Shown in pieces: positions 1 through 9,245 of a stretch of 64,000 bases of DNA (position 1 is its first letter; each line of letters opens with the position of its first letter). The notes under the pieces were generated by a model. It was not told the DNA's origin. It did no database searches and was given only the letters and a program-made list of their open reading frames with translations. Source of the DNA: Sophora flavescens (taxonomy: Eukaryota; Streptophyta; Magnoliopsida; Fabales; Fabaceae); contig CM061062.1 of the NCBI GenBank assembly GCA_030762895.1, positions 140,537,104 through 140,601,103 on the forward strand. Direction: 5' to 3'. Both the position numbers and the translations under genes were made by a program.

Positions 1-2065
1 GTTGTTTGAGAGGCCTGACAGTGGTCAGTGCACAACCGATTAATCAGATAAAAGATTTAATAAGATGTGAAAAGATTATAACCAACGTTTTATAGGGAAT
101 GTTGGAATATAATAGTGGTGGAAAATATTGTTTTGGAAAAAGATGAGTTTTGAGAAATATTATTATTTTAATGATTTATTAGTGTAAAAGTAATTTATGA
201 GCCACGGTGAGAGCGTAACCGTGAAAATTTTTAGTACTGCTAATTTTTACGCAAGAAATTCCGAAATATTATAAAAAGTTATTTTGTGAAATTAATATTT
301 GAAAATACTTTTAAAAAAATAATAATAATAATAATAAAAATCAAAGTCAAAGTCAAAGTTTGACTTTAAAAACATTTTCTTGGAAAATGATAAACGACGG
401 CAAGTTTCGAAATTATTTACGGTGAAAGTTTAAAAACAACAGTACTTAACTTAAGAAGAGATTTAATCTGAATTGATTTAATTTTTAGAGTTGAAGTTTC
501 AGTAAAAGAGTTCTTGATGATTGGACGTTTTATAAACGAATTTCAAATAAAAAGGATTTTCTGTAAATGAGTTTACTCAATGACGTATTTCCGGTAACTT
601 GGATAAGTTGCGGAGATCTTATTTTGGATTTGTTTTCATAGACGAAAAACGACGTAAAGGACGAATAGAACTTAGTAACCGAGATGTCGGGGTACTAGTG
701 TTCTTATGACGTTATCCTACTTTGGATTTGTTTTTCACAGACAAAAACGATGTAAAACGACGATATGGAACTTAGTAACCGAGACGTCAGGGTACTAGTG
801 TTCTTATGACGTTATAGACTTGGTGTCTAGTAGGTAGACGGTGTGTCTACTTCATGACGTAATAAATGACGGTAAAAGATTTATGATGTTTTCTATTACC
901 ACGAACCTAAGACTGATTGCAAGGTTTAGGGTATCGTGACTAAGCACTCGAACTACGTGTCCTGTGTTGTTAATAAAAGACTTTAAGCCATTGAAAACTA
1001 CGTTGGTCATAAGCTTTTGAGCTTTGGCAAAGGAAAGATTTCACACGAAGAAAACGACGAGAACAAAATATTTTATATGCATGCATTGGCAGACGTGCCC
1101 ACGATGTCCTATGTCGAATACCTTGATGATAGGGTATTTTGGCTACGAAGTTATGTCGGATACCTTGATGATAGGGTATTTTGGCTACGAAGTTATGTCG
1201 GATACCTTGATGATAGGGTATTTTGGCTACGAAGTTATGTCGGGTTCCTTAATGAGAGGGTATTTTGGCTACGAAGTTATGTATGATGCCTAAATGATAG
1301 GGTATTCATGCTATGTCCTATGTCATATACCTTAATGATAGGGTATTTTGGCTACGAAGTGTGTATGGTGCTTTGATGAATAAAGTATTCCATGCCACGA
1401 AGTGCCTAATATACCCGGCTATCGAGCTTGATCAGCTCATTTGCGCGGTGTTGTGATCTCATGAGATTATGTGTGAATGTTTAGATGATGTATAGAAGTG
1501 TTCATGCATAGTTTTCCAACGTTGATGTTTGGGGTGTGAAACCCATTGATAAACTGTATGCTATAATTGAGATGCTTATGTTATTATAAACATGCATATG
1601 TGTATATGCCTTCTTTGTGTTGTGCTTTTAGTTATTGTGTTAAATCCATATATTGGCGTCTCACCCTTACAAACATATCAGAGCCGCACGAGGGGTATGA
1701 TCTCTACAAGAAGACGAAGGCTGTCTAGTTCGGGGCATGTTGTTGCTGCTTCCATCGGTTGTAGTGTCTGTTAGTTACGACCAGCTTAGGTCTTATTATG
1801 TTTTGGGAATAAACTAATCTGATAATGGTTTAGGTGTGAACATATATGAGGCAGTATAGTTGTATGACTTATATACATTATGTATTTAAGTGTGATCTGA
1901 TTACGTTGTTGTTGTTTTGAGGTTAAAAAAGAAGAAAAATTTTTATCACCATATTTTGAAAAGATAAACGTTGAGAAAACATTATTTTCCAAAAGCAACC
2001 AGCAAATTAAGTTTTATTTTCCGAAAACGGGTAACCATGTGATGACCCTAGTTTAGGGTGTCGCA
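1..2065 (+). mobile_element. Long LTR, 3' portion (5' end outside window)
   Basis: The stretch from 1 (gttgtttgagaggcctgaca) to the terminus gggtgtcgca at 2065 matches, in opposite orientation, the element at 9246-13027 (compare its 10920-10970 and 9246-9300). It ends with a CA dinucleotide, where sequence homologous to the upstream flank of the other B3 copies begins (from 2066). It contains a 42-bp tandem array and a conserved ctcacccttacaaacat block near 1663. No gag, pol or integrase reading frame is present. Because the left end is outside the window, it could be a solo LTR or the 3' LTR of a complete element. Ty3/Gypsy membership is inferred only from the tgtaacaccc-type ends of its relatives. 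Confidence 0.75.
1108..1400. repeat. 42-bp tandem array inside LTR 1
   Basis: A 42-bp unit (atgtcggataccttgatgat followed by agggtattttggctacgaagtt) is repeated with increasing decay, three near-perfect copies plus several diverged ones. Because 42 is a multiple of 3, it produces repetitive open frames (YVGYLDDRVFWLRS repeated) in two phases; these are not genes. The array follows a conserved gcagacgtg anchor that also precedes different arrays in the other two LTRs. Confidence 0.9.
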
Positions 2066-2395
2066 AATACACATTAAGAAATATCTAGACTCAAAAAAAT
2101 ATATAGGGTACCTGTTTTTGAGCAAATTAAAGTGTTGATAATAAAATTGGTATAACATATGCGATGGATCTGCTAGATTTTTTTATTTTTATTTTTTTAT
2201 CAAATGGATCTGCTAGATTATGTCAAGAAGGTTGGGAGATTTTACACCTCTTTTTTTGTTGAACCGTAGGGAGCCAGAGACTATCAATTATGCGCCATAT
2301 ATAAGGATTAAGAATGCAACATGAATTTTTTGGGAATAAATGCACATTAAGAAATATCTAGACTCGGAAAAAAAAAATTATAGGGTACCTGTTTT

Positions 2396-2525
2396 TAAGC
2401 AAATTAAAGTGTTGATAATATAATTGGTATAACATATGCGATGGATCTGCTAGATTTTTTTAAGCAAATTAAAGTGTTGATAATATAATTGGTATAACAT
2501 ATGCGATGGATCTGCTAGATTTTTT
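2396..2525. repeat. 65-bp perfect tandem duplication
   Basis: Two adjacent copies, 2396-2460 and 2461-2525, each begin taagcaaattaaagtgttga and end in tctgctagattttt. They are identical, so the duplication is recent. It lies in the former upstream region of B3 copy A. Confidence 0.95.
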
Positions 2526-2570
2526 TAATTTTTTTTTATCAAACGGATCTGCTAGATTATGTAAAGAAGG

Positions 2571-2656
2571 TGCGCCATAGGCATGAGATAGAAATTGAAC
2601 CTCTAATCACATGCTTAAGAGACACGGTTATCTACCAATTGTGTCACACCATGTTG
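2571..2656 (-). mobile_element. tRNA-derived SINE-like fragment
   Basis: Read on the minus strand, this has a box-A-like start (tggtgtgacacaattggt) and, about 45 bases on, a box-B-like gaggttcaatttc, the layout of a tRNA-derived SINE head. It interrupts a segment that is continuous in paralogs (gattatgtacagattttaca near 21980). A short gaag at both edges may be a remnant target duplication. Assignment is tentative. Confidence 0.45.
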
Positions 2657-3172
2657 ATGAAGATTTTACACCTCTTATCTATTATAAGTACTTAGACCTA
2701 TTAATTGTATCCCATAATCTCATAGTTTGCAATAAATCTGTTTGATTTTGAAGGGCGAGTTTCTAGAAAGTACTACAGCCGATACAAGAACTAACGGCAA
2801 GTAAATTATCAAACATTCAAATTATACTAACAATGATAATTGATATAAAAAAAAATTGGATCAATTAATGCAAAAAAATCTATATTAACTAATTGGTTGA
2901 TTTACATGATATGGGTATCACCTTGAATTAGGTCCTGACAAAACAAATTTTAATTTTGGACAAATTGAAGATCTCTCATATCAAGATAGATCATAGTTAC
3001 TTGAATAAACTTGCTTGCTCATAAGTTTATCGTTTCTTATATTTTTTTTGGTCTAAACCTAGTGTATCACAACGCTGACAACGAAGGACTAATCACTGTC
3101 ATGGGGACGTGGCTTCAGCTAGCCAATCATTATTTTAACACCGTCAGGAATCGAACCCGGACCAAAACGAGT

Positions 3173-6100
3173 TGTAACACCCCGATTTTCATTGTTTGAT
3201 AATATCGGTAATAAATATATAAACATATATTTTTATCCGAGATTTAGAAAATGATTTTGGATAAACCAAGGTCATTTCCTTGTTATACTTATTTTTATAA
3301 GGTTACAGGGAAGTTTTGGTTGAAAACTCGAGACGGAAGCCGGGTCTGCTTTTTTTCTCGTGTTTTCACCGACAATAAAAGTTTACTACTCAGAAGACCT
3401 AATTTTGAGTCGTGAACGAGATGAAAAATCTTTTTATCGTATTAACTACGATACTGACAGTTTTGGAAATTTTGGTAAAAAAATTAAAATATTATGTTTG
3501 TTGCGGGCCTATACGACGAGATGTCTCTAGGCAGAGCCCGAGTCGATGAATCGGGAAGTCGGCAAAGTAGCGAGACATTGGATTGACCGACTTGATGAGC
3601 ATTTATGACGAGTTTATCCTATCATAAATGGCAATAAATGGCACATTTATGGCAACATTTAATTTTGTTATGAAATGACCAAAATACCCTTGTCTTTTTA
3701 TGACAATTTCTACAAAATGCCATTTGACAAATTGACCCAAAACTCTTGCCCAACCCCCACGGCACCAACACCTTCTTCCTTAAGTTTTGAATTCTTCTTC
3801 ACCAAGTATTCATTTCTTCTTCACCAAGTTTTGAATTCTTCTTCACCAAGTTTTGATTTCTTCTTCATTAAGTTTGGATTTCTTCTTCCTTTAAATAAGT
3901 TGTCTTCTTCCTTAAGCCATTTTTCCATTTTCATGTTCTTTGCTCCAAAAAGTTCATAACTCGTCCGATTTTGCATAGCAATTCTTATCAGTTTCTATTT
4001 TGAATCTCGAAAAACTTTCAACATGAAAGTTGTTCATATTTCTCTCTTCTTTCCAACGACATAAAAATCATCCAAAACGGATAAGTATATTGAGAGATAC
4101 ATCCAAAATACCAAAACTATTCTAAAACCCTAACTATGTTCATCTTCTCCCTTAAGTTTCTTAAGAACACCATAAGAAAACCTTGAAGAACATCATCCAA
4201 ATCATCATTTTATTTGATCATCAAGAGGTAGTCTATATTAATCTTGCTATTCTAAGCTTTTCTCTTCATAAGATTCTTGAGTTTATGCCTTTGATCAACA
4301 TGTTCTTCATTTGTTCAAAGTTCATGGAACTAGATTCAAAAATTCATAACTAATTCTAGAAAAATCCTTTTGACATGAAACCAATTGCTATGATCTTATA
4401 ATCATCTCTATTTTCATCATCTAGAAGCACAAGATCATGAGAAATTTCTTTCCCTAAAATCTGGACTTGGCCGAACCTAGGTTAACTTTGAGTTCTTAGG
4501 TTTTGTTTCAATTTCATGTCTTGATTCATGATTATATCTTGATAGTTCTTGTATTCAAGAATATAGAGGATCAAAAATCAAACTTGATCCTATTTGATTC
4601 TTCAAAAAAACCCGAAACCCTAGGTATGAGCACTTGTTGGTTTTATGATTCAAAAGTTGTTTGTAACACTTGAATCTAACTCTAGGTTTTGTATGTTGAT
4701 TAAATACAAGAGTTTAGAAATTTTAGAGATTTCTAACTCCAAACTCAGCCCTTGGCCGAAACCCTAGTTCTTGGAACTAGATGAGTTTTAATTTATGTTC
4801 TTGGTTCATAATCATGGTTAAAGTGATTAATCATGCTTAAGTAACTTATGGATCATTAATCCCTAAGTTAATCAAATTTTAAGTTTCCTAACCTAGAAAA
4901 TTGGGTAAAGCCGAACCCTAACCCCATTGATTTAAGTGTGTTATTGTTTGATTTTGATTTATTTTGGTTGCAATTCGTTATGAAGGAATCGATCGAGTTG
5001 GTTTGACCTAAAGCCGATGGAGGAAACCGGATCAAATCGGGAGATTATTTGAAACCTTTAGTTCGAGTCTTCAACAGGTAAGGGGAGTTACCTAGGGATA
5101 TTCAATAACTATATGCATGTGTGTATGTGTGTAATTGATTTCTGTGAATATTATTGTGATGTTTAGCCAATACTTGAATAACTTATTTATTTGAACCCTT
5201 GTGGTTATTACTTGGAGTTGAATATTTGTTGCTTTAAAGTGTTATGAATTATATGTATATGATTAACTGTGATATATATGAATTATATATACATGATTAA
5301 CTGTGATGTTATTGTTGTTGATTGAAGTTTGAGAAGCCAGACTTGAGTCTGTGCCCAATAATGATAAGGATTAAAAGCCTTAATAAGCCTTGAATAGAAC
5401 TTTGAAAGTTTTGAGTTCACTTATAAAAGTTCCTTGTTTTAAGTGCTTGCTTCAGAAGAATAAGATTCTTTTGTTTTAGAAAAATTTTAAAATGATTTTG
5501 AGTTGAAGGAAACTATATTTTTATGATAAAAAGTTTTGTACGAGAGAAAACCTTTTCGACCGGTGTGCTTTATGAAGGAAAGACCCTTTGAAAATATTTA
5601 TTATGAAGGAAAGATCTTTTGAAAATATTTAACTTTATTCCATCAATGAATTTCAAATACAAATGAATTTCCTAGATGTTTTAGAAAAGATTTTTGCAAA
5701 GGAAAAGGATTTTCTCCCAAATAATTTTCGAAACGTTCCGGTTACTTGGATAAGTGACCGAGGTTTTGTTTTGGTTTTGATTTTCACTGAGCGAAATGTT
5801 TTACAAGTCGATAAAGGAGCCTAGAAACCGAGACGTCGGGGTTCTAGTGTTGTATGGACACGTAGATCAAGGATCTCAGGTCGTGGACCCGAGTGTCCTG
5901 TAAAGTTTTGTTTTTGGACTGTGTGTCCTAAGTTGATGTGGACAGTGTGAGTTCCATATCCGCGAGCCTAAAACTGGTGCATCGGTTTAAGGGCCTCGTG
6001 ATTGAGCATTCGGACTGTGTGTCCTGTGTTGAGATTAAAAGATTTGGACTGTGTGTCCTGTATTTGTTTAAAGTGAAAAGTCTTAATAAGAAATTGAGCA

Positions 6101-7745
6101 TGGTCGTTAAGCTTTGTGCTTCGACAGGGAAAGATTATTACGACAAAGAAAACAAAGCGAGAATAAAAGTTTTTCTCATGCATTCAATGGCAATTTTGTC
6201 ATGTGATTATGGGCATTGAATCCAGAGTGGATCAATGTATATGGCAGACGTGTCAGGAGATGATGATCATTGTGTTCTGTGGGGACCAATGAGTTACCTT
6301 GTGTATGACTACAACAATGGTTGGAGAGTTGTCACAAGGGGCCGTATGACTAAGCTGCAATAGCTGTTTGAGTGGCTATCATACGAGGTCGGATAATATT
6401 TGTGCATAGCTGCAATAGCTGTTTGAGTGGTTATAGCACAAGTGACCCTGTACATAACTGCAATAGCTGTTTGAGTGGTTATGTATCTCTGTACAACTGC
6501 AATAGCTGTTTGAGTGGTTGTCACAGAAGGGTCGTGTGACCAATTGCAATAGCTGTTTGAGCATTGGTCACATGTGATTGAGATGGATTATCCGACAGTG
6601 TATCTGTGTACAACTGCAATAGCTGTTTGAGTGGTTGTCACAGAGGTATCATGTGAACAGTTGCAATAGCTGTTTGAGCACTGGTCACATGAATGTGCCG
6701 CTATTTCCTATCGGGAATGGGGGAATAGTGTCATTGCTTTGCATGAACATCCTATCGGGAATGGGGATGTGCACCATTTATTTTCTTGGGCATTGTTTTG
6801 TTCGTTTTTACAATGTGCCATGTGAGAGCCTGATCAGCTTGAAACGAAACAGAAAGATGTGGGATCTCCGGAGATTAGGTATCAAAATAGAGTTGAATAT
6901 TGAAGTGCCATGCATTCTCTTTATAAAACCGATTGTTCGGGTTTGAGACCCTTTGTTATAACACTGTTATGTTAAGTATATGCATGATTCAAAATGCTTA
7001 TATGATTATGTGATGTATGTATCATGTGTATGGTTGTTGTGTGATATATACATTTGTCGGTATCTCACCCTTACAAACATTTCAGGATTCTTCTAAGTTC
7101 GATATTGTACCCTGGGTACTCTATCACAGATGGTGCAGAGGAGTCTTTCTAAGTCACTCAGAGACTTAGATGTAGTTGCTTGATGAGGTATTACTTGCGG
7201 AATAACTTTTAGAACGACCAGCTTAGGGTTGAGATTTAGATTATTGTGATAGTATGTACAAGTTTGGCTCAGAGAGCCTTTATTTTAAAATGGAATGTCT
7301 ATAGCTCGGAGAGCGTATCTTTTGAATGAAAAATCTAAGCTATTTCTTTTGGTTTTGTAAAGATTTTGACTATAGCTATTATTTTTATGTATTGATGCCT
7401 GATTGAAATTGGTATGACTGGAATTCTGGAGAGAAATTGCAAATATTTTAACAGGTGTTATTTTGTCTGGGATGTCCAAATTACAGAGGAGACTCTGTCA
7501 AAATTTTTGTAAAACTAATAGCTTGTATTTAAGTATATTCTTTAAATTAAATAGGCTTGCCAAGCTATGATATTAAATTTGAGTGTAAATTAAGGTTGAG
7601 GCGTGGAGTCGTGAAAAAAAAAATTATAACCAATTTCAAACACTTATGTACTTATATAAGTTATTTTCCGAAAGCACCAGCAAATTATATTTTAATTTTA
7701 TTGTCGCACGTGTTACTTAAGTAATGCCCAGGGGAGGGTGTTACA
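3173..7745 (+). mobile_element. Solo LTR, 4,573 bp, Ty3/Gypsy-type ends
   Basis: It begins tgtaacacccc and ends gggtgttaca, short inverted termini of TG...CA type. The 5-bp sequence cgagt flanks it on both sides (3168-3172 and 7746-7750). Neither terminal sequence is repeated at the other end, and there is no gag-pol frame, so it is a single LTR left after recombination, or a very large non-coding retroelement unit. It shares blocks with the elements at 1-2065 and 9246-13027, including tctcacccttacaaacat near 7062 and catgcat near 6177. It contains an irregular tandem array at 6356-6678. About 4.6 kb is very long for one LTR, a size seen in some plant Ty3/Gypsy lineages (Ogre, Tekay/Del); which lineage is not resolved. 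Confidence 0.85.
6356..6678. repeat. Irregular tandem array inside LTR 2
   Basis: The 17-bp core tgcaatagctgtttgag occurs seven times, starting at 6356, 6411, 6459, 6498, 6545, 6615 and 6662. It is conserved essentially perfectly while the spacers (22-53 bp) vary around gtggttgtcacag and related words. Apparent minus-strand reading frames of repeated NHSNSYCS across it are by-products of the repeat. Confidence 0.9.
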
Positions 7746-7861
7746 CGAGTCGACTCCTAAAGTATCCCTGGACAGGCCTTACAACCACTGGGCCAACATG
7801 CTTGATTTTACCGTTACTTATATAAATGCCCTTACTAAAATAATATTTCATGCATATTCAA

Positions 7862-7863
<2 letters not shown>

Positions 7864-7901
<38 letters not shown>
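7864..7901. repeat. (TA)n microsatellite
   Basis: An uninterrupted TA run lies between the TATA region and the start codon of B3 copy A. The paralogs have a short A-run (agaataaaaaaaagaac) here, so it arose in this copy. Confidence 0.95.
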
Positions 7902-7905
<4 letters not shown>

Positions 7906-7916
7906 AAACAGCGGTC

Positions 7917-8570
7917 ATGGATTATATTAGTATTGTTAGAGATGAAAAGTGGAGGCACTTTCTATGTCTCCTTTAAGCCTCTGTTACTTTTCCAAAAACA
8001 AATGATGATGCTGATCATGGTAGCGGCACCCTCTCCAAGAAGTAGAAAACAAAATTTTCTGACATGGAGGGTCCACCATCATGTTCACTGCAAGGCTTGC
8101 CTAAAGAATTGAAGAAAAAGTTCAAGATATGTGGAGAAAATGCTATCACTATGGTTATTGAAAAGACGCTATTTAAAACAGATGTTGCAAAGAACGATAA
8201 TAGACTTTCAATAACTTTCAACCAAATAGCAAGTTTCGGTTTCTTGAGTGAAACTGAGATAAAACTTCTTGATGAGCAATATGCTATTGAGGTATCTTTG
8301 ATCCATAAACGTGCAAGGAATGGAGTTGCTCTTATGGAGAGTACCCTTCAATTTAGACAGTGGGATATGCGCAAGAGTGATGAAAGTGAAAGTGATGATA
8401 GTAAAAAGTGTTCTATGTATGTGTTGAAAGCTAAATGGAATGAAATTGTCCAAGAGGATGAACTTAAGGCTGGAGATGAAGTTCAAATTTGGGCATCCAG
8501 GAAAGTTGATGAAGATAGACTTTGTAAGTCTCTTGTTAAAGTTCCAAGTAAAAAACCAGACCAAGATTGA
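7917..8570 (+). pseudogene. B3-domain (DUF313-like) gene copy A, beta lineage, two nonsense codons
   Basis: The copy starts at the same ATG as the intact paralogs (MDYISIVRDEKWRHF) and keeps their frame to the common stop. Codon 20 is TAA (7974-7976, intact copies read GAA) and codon 43 is TAG (8043-8045, intact copies read CAC). One codon is deleted near residue 71. The B3 domain downstream is uninterrupted: IEKTLFKTDVAKNDNRLS, then FGFLSETEIKLLDEQY, and WNEIVQEDELKAGDEVQIW. A 168-codon frame from an internal ATG at 8064 could still encode the domain. The promoter is split by a nested SINE and LTR about 100 bp upstream, so normal expression is unlikely. It shares KELKKKF, KNDNRLS and the 3' trailer with copy D (26095). 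Confidence 0.88.
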
Positions 8571-9240
8571 AGTGTGCGCCATTGTTGAAGAAAAATAGCT
8601 ACCCCAAGTAATGTTAGAGAGGTTATTCAATTTAGTTTTGACAAATTGGTCTAGTACTGAGAGATAAATGCTCTAACTTAAAAAAAATTGGTTTTTTTTT
8701 AGCTTTATTTTTTTAGCCCTATGTATTACTGTGACTTTAGTATTTTTCTGTTTTTCAATCAATTGTTAAGGAAATTTTGAGTCACCAATGATAGTTTTTT
8801 TTTCTTATTATGTGTCATTATGTCAATGTCAAAATATGATCCAAGTAAAATGTGAAGAACTCCGGTGTCACGGTTATAAATAATAAACGTATGCTCGAAT
8901 GCCTAAAATAGTAAAATGGAAAAGCATCTAGCACCTGTCAAAATAAACTGTGTAACTAGAATATCAACCTGACATTCTACTTTAACTCATTTTCAGATAG
9001 TTTTTGCCTCTGGGTCTTCAGAGCATCCACAACTTCTGCATCAAGATTGTGATTTAATAATCTACCTTAAAAAGAAGTGGATCTTAATTTGCTCTTGAAG
9101 CATCCTTTCAACCTCCTTTTGTGATGCCTTGATGTCAGTAACCAAATGATAGTTAGATTAGTTTTCTGAAAATAATGATATTAGTACTTCGACCTGATAT
9201 TACAAATAAGGTTAGTTTCAAAATGTAGTTCAAATATGCA
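8571..9240. other. Shared downstream segment of copy A with minus-strand coding relic
   Basis: This segment is repeated downstream of copies C, D, G and I (from 23299, 26752, 41103 and 54915). On the minus strand, about 8975-9150 reads as two short protein-like blocks in adjacent phases: EVERMLQEQIKIHF, then LDAEVVDALKTQRQKLSENE. The blocks are separated by a one-base phase change. I do not recognise the protein. It may be two exons or a frameshifted relic of an unrelated gene. No complete gene is visible. Confidence 0.45.
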
Positions 9241-9245
9241 AAATG

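Larger units (their letters stand above)
2066..3025 (+). promoter_or_regulatory. Displaced upstream region of B3 pseudogene A, internally duplicated
   Basis: This matches the upstream flank of the other B3 copies (for example 21850-22575): gggtacctgtttttgagc, a roughly cgatggatctgctag block, acacctcttatct, and attgtatcccataatctc. It holds a local duplication (2066-2250 versus 2329-2590) and a perfect 65-bp tandem pair. The region is now separated from the A reading frame by a nested SINE and LTR. No gene is visible in it. Confidence 0.7.
3026..7823 (-). mobile_element. tRNA-type SINE split by a solo LTR, at the TATA box of B3 copy A
   Basis: Matching 17-bp flanks, 3026-3042 (tttatcgtttcttatat) and 7807-7823 (tttaccgttacttatat), bracket an insert absent from every other B3 promoter, where aagtttaccgttacttatat runs straight into aaagaccc. 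Without the LTR the insert is about 190 bp. On the minus strand it has a box-A-like tggcccagtggt, a box B (ggttcgattcc) and a terminal T/A run at 3042-3049. These are tRNA-derived SINE features with a retroposition-type target duplication. The duplicated target includes part of the TATA box. Confidence 0.8.

Noticed and set aside
1017..1293. Two overlapping open frames of repetitive YLDDRVFWLRS-type peptides
   Set aside because: Produced by the 42-bp tandem array in an LTR; a multiple-of-3 repeat keeps several phases open.
4480..4930. ccctaa/aaccctag words suggesting interstitial telomere repeats
   Set aside because: Scattered single occurrences within an LTR, with no tandem tttaggg array.
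6309..6564. Minus-strand frames with repeated NHSNSYCS
   Set aside because: They track the tgcaatagctgtttgag array and have no gene context.
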